From the NCBI RefSeq assembly GCF_023822045.1, contig NZ_CP084712.1, positions 3,410,001-3,474,000 on the forward strand: 64,000 nt of DNA. The letters run 5' to 3'. The stretch comes from Sphingopyxis sp. USTB-05 (GTDB lineage Bacteria > Pseudomonadota > Alphaproteobacteria > Sphingomonadales > Sphingomonadaceae). The notes beneath the pieces were generated by a model, which did not search any database, was not told where the DNA came from, and was given only the letters and a program-made list of their open reading frames with translations. Both the position numbers and the translations under genes were made by a program. Shown here in pieces: positions 1-7,294 of this stretch (the first letter of the stretch is position 1; every line of letters begins with the position of its first letter).

Positions 1-1
1 G

Positions 2-130
2 CACGTCTGGCGCGTCGGTCCGGGCGCGCATTCCGCGATCATCAGCGTCGTGGGTACGACGCGCGAGGTCATTTGCGCACGGGTCAAACCCGTCCGCGCA
101 ATCGAACATCTGACGGTCGAGATCCGGTGA
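2..130 (+). CDS. C-terminal end of a DmeF-like cation efflux protein (partial)
   Basis: Only the last 42 codons are inside the window; the frame ends at a TGA. The residues read HVWRVGPGAHSAIISVV and end HLTVEIR, which matches the cytoplasmic C-terminal domain of cation diffusion facilitator proteins of the DmeF (Co/Ni efflux) type, where an HLWRVGPG segment is followed by a HVTVEI strand. The family exports divalent metal ions across the inner membrane in exchange for protons. The membrane part lies upstream of the window, so the exact metal cannot be judged. Confidence 0.65.
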   Translation, partial: HVWRVGPGAHSAIISVVGTTREVICARVKPVRAIEHLTVEIR

Positions 131-151
131 AGCGGCGCCGGTCGCCGGCGC

Positions 152-655
152 CTAATCGACCCGCTCGACCTCGATATGCGGCCAGTGCGCCGCAAGCCGC
201 TTCGCCCAGCGGTCATAGGGCCACGGGATCACCTCCTCGTCGAACCAGAAGAGCCGGTTTCCTTCCAGATCATAGAGATGCACCTCATCATCGCTCTCGT
301 CCTGCCGGACGATGCGCAGCTTGCCGATGCGCGACGGGTGGATGCGGCCTTCGTCGCCGCCGCGCGTCCCTATGCGCCGCTGCCACCAGACCAGGTCGCC
401 TGTCGCGGGTTCGATGAAGCTTCCCCGGTTCGGGTTGGCGAGCATGTTGAGCCCCGCGCCAAGCGCGACCAGCGCCCCAAGCCCCTGCGCCAGCGGCACC
501 AGCCACGGGGCGCACTCGCGCCCGCCCTCGCTGCAATTGTCGGCGGGGTCGATCGTCGAACCCGCCCAGAAAAAGAAGAGGCCGAAGGTGAGCAGCAGCC
601 ACATCCGAAAGTCGGTCCGCGCGCTTCGCCGATAGGAGGGGACGGTGTCGGTCAT
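152..655 (-). CDS. Hypothetical inner-membrane protein
   Basis: A 167-residue protein of unknown function, convergent with the efflux gene to its left. Two hydrophobic stretches near residues 17-33 and 51-73 look like membrane helices. They are joined by a short loop with two cysteines (NCSEGGREC), probably periplasmic and possibly disulfide bonded. The remaining 95 residues are polar, rich in Trp, Arg and Asp, and probably cytoplasmic. Codon use is the normal GC-rich type. No catalytic motif is visible and no family was recognised. Confidence 0.75.
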   Translation of the reverse strand: MTDTVPSYRRSARTDFRMWLLLTFGLFFFWAGSTIDPADNCSEGGRECAPWLVPLAQGLGALVALGAGLNMLANPNRGSFIEPATGDLVWWQRRIGTRGGDEGRIHPSRIGKLRIVRQDESDDEVHLYDLEGNRLFWFDEEVIPWPYDRWAKRLAAHWPHIEVERVD

Positions 656-821
656 CGCACCCAGGCTAACGCAATAACCTCAACGCTTGGCTAATCGCCG
701 ATCCGCTGTGGATGCGCCGAACGAGGATGAAACATTTTGTTGGCGTTTCAGCGTATAAGGGAGACTGGCCCCGTTGGCGCGAATCGCGCGCGGAACGGAC
801 GCGACGGAATTTGACACACGC

Positions 822-1952
822 ATGAAGCCCGAACTGTCCCTGACCGCCCGCTCGACGTGGCGCGACCCGGTGCCGGAAAAACCGGCCGGGCCGGGACGTG
901 CCTTCTGGGCGGCGATCATCGCGGTCGTTACGGTCGCCTGCCTTGCCTTTCTGCTGACGAGCGGACAGTTTCGTGCCCCCCGCTTCTTCGGTCCATACAG
1001 CGTCTCGGTACCCTTGAGCTTCAAAGCCTATGATCCCGAGCGCTGGGCAATCATGAATGCAGAGGATTATGCCGACGCGCTGAAGATCGATCCGACCCTG
1101 CCCAATCCGGACAGCGTCGGTTATGGCGACGCGGCGGCCTCGCCGCCCGCCGATCCGGCGATGCTGCGCGACGAAGCCTTTGTCGGGCCGCCCGCCAAAT
1201 CCTATGTTTTCCGCGGGGTCACCGCGCTCGACCGCGAGCGCGCGCATTATTGCCTGACCGCCGCCATCTATTATGAGGCCGCGTCCGAAACAGACGACGG
1301 GATGCGCGGCGTCGCGCAGACGGTGATCAACCGCGTGCGCCACCCAAGCTTTCCGAACACCGTGTGCGGCGTCGTCTTCCAGGGATCGCAGCGCGCGGGC
1401 GTGTGCCAGTTCACCTTCAGCTGCGACGGCGCGATGGCGCGCGCGCCCGAACGCCGCAACTGGCTCCGCGCGAGCCGCATCGCCTCGGCCGCACTCGGCG
1501 GCTATGTCTTCCCCAAGGTCGGCCTGGCGACCCATTACCACACACAGGCGATCTGGCCGCGCTGGGGCAAAAGCCTTGTGATGACCAATATCGTCGGCGC
1601 GCATATCTTTCACCGCTGGCGCGGTCGCTGGGGCATGCCCGACGCATTCCGCGCGCCCTATCTCGGCCGCGAGCCGGTGCCCGGCCCCTATCTGCCGCTG
1701 GCACAGCAGCTTGCGATCCTGAAGGGTCAAGGCCTTCCGCCCGGTGCTGGTCCCGCCCCATTGCTCACCGGCGCCGCCGCGCCGCTTCCCGACACCCCCG
1801 CCGCCCCGCTGCCGGGCACGATGGCGCCCACGGCGCCGGTCGCGCCGCCGCCCGTCGCGGCTCCCGCGGCGCAAACCTATGCCGATCCGCGGCTGAACCA
1901 GTCGGGCCAGGTCCGCGAAGAATTCCGCGGCAGCGGAGAGTGGAAACAGTGA
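822..1952 (+). CDS. SleB-type cell wall hydrolase, membrane anchored
   Basis: A 376-residue protein with a short cytoplasmic N-terminus, one membrane helix at about residues 27-46, a linker, and a cell wall hydrolase (SleB/Hydrolase_2) domain at about 143-266. The core has the family signature AIYYEAASE with the presumed catalytic Glu near residue 152, then QTVINRV and a THYHT segment. The tail from about 300 is Pro/Ala rich and disordered-looking. The family cleaves peptidoglycan glycan strands; in non-sporulating alphaproteobacteria it serves wall remodelling. An in-frame TTG 16 codons upstream is possible, but the ATG places the helix near the N-terminus. The precise bond cleaved is not known from sequence. 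Confidence 0.85.
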   Translation: MKPELSLTARSTWRDPVPEKPAGPGRAFWAAIIAVVTVACLAFLLTSGQFRAPRFFGPYSVSVPLSFKAYDPERWAIMNAEDYADALKIDPTLPNPDSVGYGDAAASPPADPAMLRDEAFVGPPAKSYVFRGVTALDRERAHYCLTAAIYYEAASETDDGMRGVAQTVINRVRHPSFPNTVCGVVFQGSQRAGVCQFTFSCDGAMARAPERRNWLRASRIASAALGGYVFPKVGLATHYHTQAIWPRWGKSLVMTNIVGAHIFHRWRGRWGMPDAFRAPYLGREPVPGPYLPLAQQLAILKGQGLPPGAGPAPLLTGAAAPLPDTPAAPLPGTMAPTAPVAPPPVAAPAAQTYADPRLNQSGQVREEFRGSGEWKQ

Positions 1953-1994
1953 CGCAAACGGCCTAGGCTGCCCGGATCATCACGGGAGGCCAGG

Positions 1995-2381
1995 ATGGGA
2001 CATGTCAAAGGCATCGGTGGACTGTTTTTCCGGGCGCGCGACCCAGAGGCGCTGAGCGCCTGGTATCGCGAACGGCTGGGCGTCGGCGGCGGATGCAGCG
2101 CGGACGACAGCGTGCCGCCGAACCAGTGGGTATGGAATGTGACGGCGGGTCCGCTCGTCTTTGCGCCCTTCAAGGCCGACACCGACTATTTCGCGGCCGA
2201 CCGCCAGTTCATGATCAACCTGCGCGTCGACGATCTTGACGCGGTGCTCGCGCCGTTCCGCGACGCGGGCGACGAGATCATCACGAAGGACGAATGGGAC
2301 GACCCCGCGATCGGCCGCTTTGCGCGCGTGCACGACCCCGAGGGCAATCCTATCGAGCTTTGGGAACCGCCCGCGACCTGA
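1995..2381 (+). CDS. VOC (glyoxalase/bleomycin-resistance fold) protein
   Basis: A 128-residue single-module protein of the vicinal oxygen chelate superfamily. It opens with GIGGLFFRARDPEALSAWY and closes with VHDPEGNPIELWEP, the usual end strand carrying a metal-binding Glu. A GGGAGG-like ribosome site precedes the ATG. VOC proteins include glyoxalases, dioxygenases and resistance proteins, and the substrate cannot be told here. It lies 42 bases after the hydrolase gene on the same strand and may be co-transcribed. A palindromic repeat follows directly. Confidence 0.85.
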   Translation: MGHVKGIGGLFFRARDPEALSAWYRERLGVGGGCSADDSVPPNQWVWNVTAGPLVFAPFKADTDYFAADRQFMINLRVDDLDAVLAPFRDAGDEIITKDEWDDPAIGRFARVHDPEGNPIELWEPPAT

Positions 2382-2389
2382 AAAGCGAA

Positions 2390-2472
2390 GTCATTGCGAG
2401 GAGCCGAAGGCGACGTGGCAATCCAGAGAAGGCCCAAACCGCCCTGGATTGCTTCGCTTCGCTCGCAATGAC
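2390..2472. repeat. Palindromic intergenic repeat, family A, copy 1
   Basis: The element starts GTCATTGCGAGGAGC and ends GCTTCGCTCGCAATGAC, so its ends are inverted copies; ATCCAG/CTGGAT form an inner pair around a short spacer. It sits between two convergent genes, just past both stops. The same element recurs near 45.6 kb and, in a modified form, near 63.0 kb. Such elements are typical REP-like sequences of sphingomonads and could fold into a long hairpin that stops transcription or protects RNA ends. Confidence 0.85.
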
Positions 2473-2478
2473 GAGCGC

Positions 2479-4194
2479 TTATCTGCCCTGGCTGCGCCAG
2501 CGCTTGACCACGCGTTCGAGGATTTCGGCCTCGCCGCCGGTTTCGCGCCACAGTTTCGAGAAGAGCGGATCGCTCGACGCGGGGCGCTTCTCTTCCTCGA
2601 GCGTGTCGAGATAGACGCGGATCGGGATCGACACGCCTTCGCCGCAGACGATGCATTCGCGGTTGCGGAGCGCCGGGATCGAATCGATGAAGCCGCGCGC
2701 GCCTTCGGGCATCGCAGCCTTCACGAAATGCTGGTCGCGCTCGTTGTTGAGGCGCATCGAGATGATCGTGCCGCACTGCGACAGCACGCCTTCGGCAAGG
2801 TCGGACGGACGCTGGGTGATGAGACCCAGCGACACGCCATATTTACGGCCTTCCTTCGCGATACGTTCGAGGATCTTGCGGACCGCCTGTCCCTGCCCCG
2901 TGTCCTTCGACGGAATATAGCGGTGCGCCTCTTCGCAGACGAGCAGGATCGGGCGCTGCGGCTCGCCGCGCGACCAGATCGCATAGTCAAAGGTCAGGCG
3001 CGACAGCACCGCGACCACGACGCCGGTAATGTCCGACGGCACGCCCGACACGTCGATGATCGAAATCGGCCGGCCGTCCGACGGCAGGCGGAAGATCTTG
3101 CCAAGGAAGCCCGCCATCGTGTCGGCGACAAGCATTCCCGAGAACATGAAATTATAGCGCGGATCGGCGCGCATTTCCTCGATCTTGCCCTTGATGCGCA
3201 TGAACGGCGCCGACGAGGTCGCCTTGTCGAGCTTGCCCATCTCGTTTTGCAGGATGTTGAGCAGGTCCGAGAGCAGATAGGGGATCGGCGAGTCGACCGT
3301 GATCTTCGTCATGCCCTCGGCAAGCCGGTTCTTGGTGCGCGCCTGAAGCAGGCAGCGCGCCAGAACGTCGCAGTCGGCCTGACGATCGCGGCCTTCGGCG
3401 GTGACGAACACTTCGCAATGCTCTTCGAAATTCATCAGCCAATAGGGCATGGCGAGATTGTCGACGTCGAACAGCGCGCCGGTGCCCTTGAAGGCGGCCG
3501 AATATTCGCCGTGCGGGTCGATCATCACGATATGACCCTGCGGCGCGAGTTCGCAGATCTTGTGGAGGATCAGCGCCGCGCTGGTCGATTTACCCGTACC
3601 CGTCGAACCGAGCAGCGCGAAATGCTTGCCGAGCATTGCGTCGACATAGAGCGACCCGCGAATATCCTTGGTCGGGTAGACGGTGCCGATTTCGACGTGC
3701 GCGCGTTCATCGGCGGCGTAAATCTGTTTGAGATCGGCGCTGGTCGCCGCAAAAACCTGGCTGCCCGGGATCGGATAGCGCGTTACGCCGCGACGGAAAT
3801 TGTGAATGCGGCCGGTGATCTTCTCTTCCTCACCTTCGCCGAGAAAATCGATCGTCGCGACGATCAAACCCTCCCCGCGCTCGTGCAGTTGCTGGTCGCG
3901 GATGCTGGCGATCAGCCAGATATTGCCGACGCGCACCTTGACCTGCGCACCCACCTGCCCCGCCATTGCGACGGCCGCATCGCTGGACGACGCCAATTTG
4001 CCGATCACGGCAGCATCGAGCAGAATGCGCGACGCCGAGCCCGAAATATCGACGACTTCGCCGATCATCAGGTCATCGCGATGATGGTTGGCTACCGGTG
4101 CAACCGACGCCGCTACGCCGCCGCCGCCGGCGAGCCTCACATGCTGTGCCGCCGTCAAATCGCTGGCGCCAAATCCGCCACCTTGCATATCCAT
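2479..4194 (-). CDS. HerA-like ATP-binding protein (DUF87)
   Basis: A 571-residue ATPase of the HerA/FtsK superfamily. An N-terminal HAS-barrel-like region (about 40-150) precedes a Walker A loop GSTGTGKS at 196-203, a DPHGEYS segment near 226, Walker B-like CEEAHRY at 420-426 and TQRPSDL at 460-466. HerA proteins are hexameric DNA translocases acting with NurA nucleases in archaea; bacterial relatives take part in DNA processing or conflict systems. No NurA-like nuclease is adjacent, so a housekeeping role is as likely. The short leader before the ATG has no other gene. Confidence 0.85.
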   Translation of the reverse strand: MDMQGGGFGASDLTAAQHVRLAGGGGVAASVAPVANHHRDDLMIGEVVDISGSASRILLDAAVIGKLASSSDAAVAMAGQVGAQVKVRVGNIWLIASIRDQQLHERGEGLIVATIDFLGEGEEEKITGRIHNFRRGVTRYPIPGSQVFAATSADLKQIYAADERAHVEIGTVYPTKDIRGSLYVDAMLGKHFALLGSTGTGKSTSAALILHKICELAPQGHIVMIDPHGEYSAAFKGTGALFDVDNLAMPYWLMNFEEHCEVFVTAEGRDRQADCDVLARCLLQARTKNRLAEGMTKITVDSPIPYLLSDLLNILQNEMGKLDKATSSAPFMRIKGKIEEMRADPRYNFMFSGMLVADTMAGFLGKIFRLPSDGRPISIIDVSGVPSDITGVVVAVLSRLTFDYAIWSRGEPQRPILLVCEEAHRYIPSKDTGQGQAVRKILERIAKEGRKYGVSLGLITQRPSDLAEGVLSQCGTIISMRLNNERDQHFVKAAMPEGARGFIDSIPALRNRECIVCGEGVSIPIRVYLDTLEEEKRPASSDPLFSKLWRETGGEAEILERVVKRWRSQGR

Positions 4195-4267
4195 GTATCC
4201 CGCCCCGCCTTTTGATGGTCCCGGCTCGGGATATCGCAGACGAGGGTAAATAGGCCGTGAATGATGA

Positions 4268-4383
4268 TTAGGGTCAGCCCCTCTTATTGCGCGATCGAGG
4301 GTTGAAGCGATTTTGTTCAGTGCGAGGAGGCAAGGCGCGGGAATATGTCGATATTTCCAGACTTAAAGGGAGCCTGACCCTAA
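4268..4383. mobile_element. Small MITE-like element with 10-bp terminal inverted repeats
   Basis: The stretch begins TTAGGGTCAG and ends CTGACCCTAA, a perfect 10-bp inverted repeat (13 of 16 if extended), enclosing about 96 bases with no coding capacity. No target duplication is obvious. The interior is less GC-rich than the flanks. The right end overlaps the stop codon of the neighbouring TIGR02186 gene. The layout resembles a non-autonomous transposable element, and GGGTCAG ends are also seen around Y1-transposase (REP-associated) elements. The origin is inferred, not proven. Confidence 0.5.
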
Positions 4384-5150
4384 CGACGGCGGAAAATAGC
4401 CGACGCGCCGTAACCGAGCACCAGCGACAGAAAGACCGCGGCGAGACCATAGAGAAAGCCGTGCCGCTGCGCTGCGAGCGCGACGAAGCGTTCGAACCCT
4501 GCCTTGCGGATCTGCACGTCGCGCGATGCGACGGCGAGCACGCGTCCGCGGCTGATCAAATAGGTTTCGGCGCGATAGGTGCCGACGGGAACGCGCGCCG
4601 GCACCGGAATGCGCGCGCGATAGAGCACGCCTTCGGTGATTTCGACCGCCGAAGGATTTTCGACGAAGAGACCCGATCGGCGATAGAGATCGGTTAGCCC
4701 CGCCTCGAACCGCTCCAGCTTCTTTGCCTCCGAAAATCCGCTGGGCGACATCGACAGATTGGCAAGGCCGAGTTCAAAGATCGCTGCGGTCCGCTCGTCG
4801 ACCAGCTTGTCGATCGGGCGCGACGATCCGATCGCATAGAAGCCCGGCGAGGTACGCAGGCGGATACTGCTCGCATTGACCCAGATACCCGCGACGCGCC
4901 GCTTTTCGCGCAGCACGATCGGTCGCACGGGTCCCTTCAGCACGACCACGATGTCGGCACGGTCGTCGGGCAGCCGCTGCCCGGGATAGAGGATCGCGCC
5001 GAAAAGCAGCAATTCCTCGCCGGTGAAGCTGTACTGGATGTCGATCGCACGGCTCGACACGTCAGGCACCAGCCGGGGGTCGGCGGCATTGGCGGCCGCC
5101 GGCAGCGACAGCGCCGCGAGCAACGGGAGCAAGGCGCGCGGCGCGATCAT
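4380..5150 (-). CDS. TIGR02186 family membrane protein
   Basis: A 256-residue protein starting at an ATG that overlaps the stop of the transporter gene upstream (ATGA), which implies translational coupling. It has a signal peptide (about 1-24, ending ANA), a periplasmic domain with FTGEELLLFGA and FYAIGSSRPID motifs, and a C-terminal membrane helix (about 228-250) followed by FRRR. This fits the alphaproteobacterial TIGR02186/Alph_Pro_TM family, which is regularly coupled to TSUP transporters and may modulate sulfur-compound export. Biochemical function is unknown. The TAG stop falls in the terminal repeat of a small mobile-looking element. Confidence 0.85.
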   Translation of the reverse strand: MIAPRALLPLLAALSLPAAANAADPRLVPDVSSRAIDIQYSFTGEELLLFGAILYPGQRLPDDRADIVVVLKGPVRPIVLREKRRVAGIWVNASSIRLRTSPGFYAIGSSRPIDKLVDERTAAIFELGLANLSMSPSGFSEAKKLERFEAGLTDLYRRSGLFVENPSAVEITEGVLYRARIPVPARVPVGTYRAETYLISRGRVLAVASRDVQIRKAGFERFVALAAQRHGFLYGLAAVFLSLVLGYGASAIFRRR

Positions 5151-6055
5151 TGCACCGTGTAGATTTCTTCGGGGCGGATAAAGAGGTCGACCCCCATGCG
5201 GAGCGCGACGAGCAGCACGATTGCGGCGAGCGCCATGCGCAGATATTCGGGCTTTGCCTTTTGCGCAAAACGCGCGCCGATCTGGGCGCCGACGACGCTT
5301 CCGAGCAGAAGCAATCCTGCGAGCACGATGTCGACCGCGCCGGTGGTCAGCGCGTGAACCATCGTCGTTGCGATGGTCACGAATAATATCTGGTACAACG
5401 ACGTGCCGACGACGACCTGCGTGCCCATGCCGAGCAGATACAGCATCGCCGGCACCATGATGAAGCCCCCGCCGACACCCAGCAGCATCGTAAGTACGCC
5501 CCCGACGATACCGAGAAGCAGCGGCGCGAGCGGCGAGATGTAAAGGCCCGAGCGATAGAAACGCCAGCGGAGCGGCAGGTTCGCGACCATCGGATGGTGG
5601 CGCCGCTTGCGCGCAGGGGCCGGCAGTCCGGCCTGTGACGCTCGAAAGCTGCCCCATGCCTCGCGCCCCATGAATGTCCCGACGGTCCCGAGCAGCGCGA
5701 CATACAGGATGTTGATCACCGTATCGATCTGCCCCAAGGAGGTGAGCAGTTCGAATAGCCCCGCGCCGATCAGCGAGCCGATGAGGCCGCCCGCAACCAA
5801 TACCCCGCCCATCCTGAGGTCGACCCCGCCGCGCTCGAGATGCGCCATCACCCCCGAAACGCTGGCGCCAGTCACCTGCGTCGCCGCCGACGCCGCCGCG
5901 ACCGTCGGCGGAATGCCGTAAAAGATGAGCAGCGGCGTCGTCAGGAATCCGCCGCCAACGCCGAACATGCCCGACAGGAAACCCACCCCGCCGCCCAGCA
6001 GGATGATCACCAGCGCATTGACCGACAGATTGGCGACTGGGAGGTAAAGATCCAA
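5147..6055 (-). CDS. TSUP (TauE/SafE) family anion permease
   Basis: A 302-residue inner-membrane protein with about eight helices in two homologous halves. Each half carries the glycine-rich family signature: SGMFGVGGGFLTTPLL near residue 28 and LLGVGGGFIMVPAML in the second half. TauE/SafE proteins move sulfite, sulfonates or other sulfur-containing anions. The overlapping downstream TIGR02186 gene is the usual partner in alphaproteobacteria. A central basic loop (ARKRRHH) separates the halves and is probably cytoplasmic. The substrate cannot be fixed from sequence. Confidence 0.9.
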   Translation of the reverse strand: MDLYLPVANLSVNALVIILLGGGVGFLSGMFGVGGGFLTTPLLIFYGIPPTVAAASAATQVTGASVSGVMAHLERGGVDLRMGGVLVAGGLIGSLIGAGLFELLTSLGQIDTVINILYVALLGTVGTFMGREAWGSFRASQAGLPAPARKRRHHPMVANLPLRWRFYRSGLYISPLAPLLLGIVGGVLTMLLGVGGGFIMVPAMLYLLGMGTQVVVGTSLYQILFVTIATTMVHALTTGAVDIVLAGLLLLGSVVGAQIGARFAQKAKPEYLRMALAAIVLLVALRMGVDLFIRPEEIYTVQ

Positions 6056-6169
6056 TTGTCAGGGCCTGTGAATTGCGGGTCCGAGGCGCCGAAACTGCGC
6101 CGAGTCCCGCGACCCTAGAGCATTTTTTCGCGGCGGGGAATCGGCGGCGGTGGCTAAATTTTCCGGCGT

Positions 6170-7294
6170 TCAGAAGTCGCTCGCCAGCGTCAGCGCCAGG
6201 CCGCTTTCGGGGCGCGCATTGCCAGCAAGGCGCTGGCGCCAGTCGAGCGCGATGCGGGTGCCCTCGCCCAGATCGGGCAGGAGCAAAGTCAGCCGCGGAC
6301 CGACATCGGCCCGCGCGGCGCCCGGCTGTACCGCTCCCGCAACGAGCGCGCCAAGCCGCAGGAGAGACGTGTCGTCGGGGCCGAGGTGGCGATCGACGAC
6401 GATTGCGCCGTCGGCGAAAGCGTCGCGCCGCCGCACGCCGACGACGCCCGCCTGCGCATAGGCGTCGAGCCGGAAACCGGCCGTCAGCGCAACCCTCGAA
6501 ACGCCGCCGCTCGCCATCATCACGATCGCGGTGCGCCCCTCTCTGCCCAGCGTGACGCGCTGCTCGATCGCAATATCGACCGGCAGGTGCGCGAGTGGGG
6601 CAAGGGCGAGGCCGAACGCGATCTCGCGCTGCTGCGGGCGCTGAATGGCAACCGTCGCGCGCCCATAGGCGCGGACGCGCCCGTCATCGCGAAAGCCATA
6701 GTCCAGCCGCACACCCGCCTGACTCCCACCCAATTGGCTCGCCGCACCGATGTTCTCGGGCGCGGAGCCGGAGCCTTGGCGCAAATAGACCCAGTTCGCG
6801 AGCGCCCATCCGCCAAGCTGCCGCTGAATCCAGAATGGCTTGCCGTTCCCCGGATCGGAGTGTTCGGCAGGTGCGAGCGGAAACCAGAGCCCTCCGATAG
6901 TCGGGGAGGCAGAGAGCGCGACATCATCTGGCGGCGAAGGCGACAGCGGCGCGACCGGGGCAAGCCGAAGACTATCGCGATCGGCGCCCAAATCGACGGA
7001 AACGGACTCGTTTTCGATCGAAGCCGGGGCGACCTCGAAGAAGGCCGGCACGCCAACACGCCGGTGCGTCGAGAGATCTTGCTCATCGATGCGGGCGACA
7101 GGCGGGATGTCCGCGACGGCACGGCCCGCCGCAAGGGGAGACGGCGACAAAGGCGCTTCGACGGGATCGAGCGCAAAAGAGGTGGCCGGATTCCCGACCA
7201 TCACAACCCGCATCGCTATCCAGCCGCCGACGCATAACAGCAGAAAGCGCAGTGCGGGCGCGTCACGGCGCACGTCGAGGCGGCGCATCATCAT
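6170..7294 (-). CDS. Unknown envelope protein paired with the NfrB-like glycosyltransferase
   Basis: About 374 residues. The ATG overlaps the stop of the upstream glycosyltransferase (TGATG; two further ATGs follow), so the two are coupled. A hydrophobic N-terminal segment (FLLLCVGGWIAMRVVMVG) looks like an anchor or signal, followed by a Pro/Ala-rich linker to about residue 150. The rest has alternating short strands ending in DF, which resembles an outer-membrane beta-barrel (last residues LALTLASDF). In E. coli the NfrB partner NfrA is an outer-membrane protein, so this may be its functional counterpart; that is inference, as no homology was recognised. Confidence 0.7.
   Translation of the reverse strand: MMMRRLDVRRDAPALRFLLLCVGGWIAMRVVMVGNPATSFALDPVEAPLSPSPLAAGRAVADIPPVARIDEQDLSTHRRVGVPAFFEVAPASIENESVSVDLGADRDSLRLAPVAPLSPSPPDDVALSASPTIGGLWFPLAPAEHSDPGNGKPFWIQRQLGGWALANWVYLRQGSGSAPENIGAASQLGGSQAGVRLDYGFRDDGRVRAYGRATVAIQRPQQREIAFGLALAPLAHLPVDIAIEQRVTLGREGRTAIVMMASGGVSRVALTAGFRLDAYAQAGVVGVRRRDAFADGAIVVDRHLGPDDTSLLRLGALVAGAVQPGAARADVGPRLTLLLPDLGEGTRIALDWRQRLAGNARPESGLALTLASDF

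Noticed and set aside
2236..4215. A 659-codon open frame on the plus strand
   Set aside because: It is the antisense shadow of the HerA-like gene, which has clear P-loop motifs on the minus strand; long antisense frames are expected at this GC content.
5151..5657. Longer N-terminus for the TIGR02186 protein
   Set aside because: The extension lies over the transporter gene in another frame; the signal peptide and ATGA overlap fix the start at 5150.
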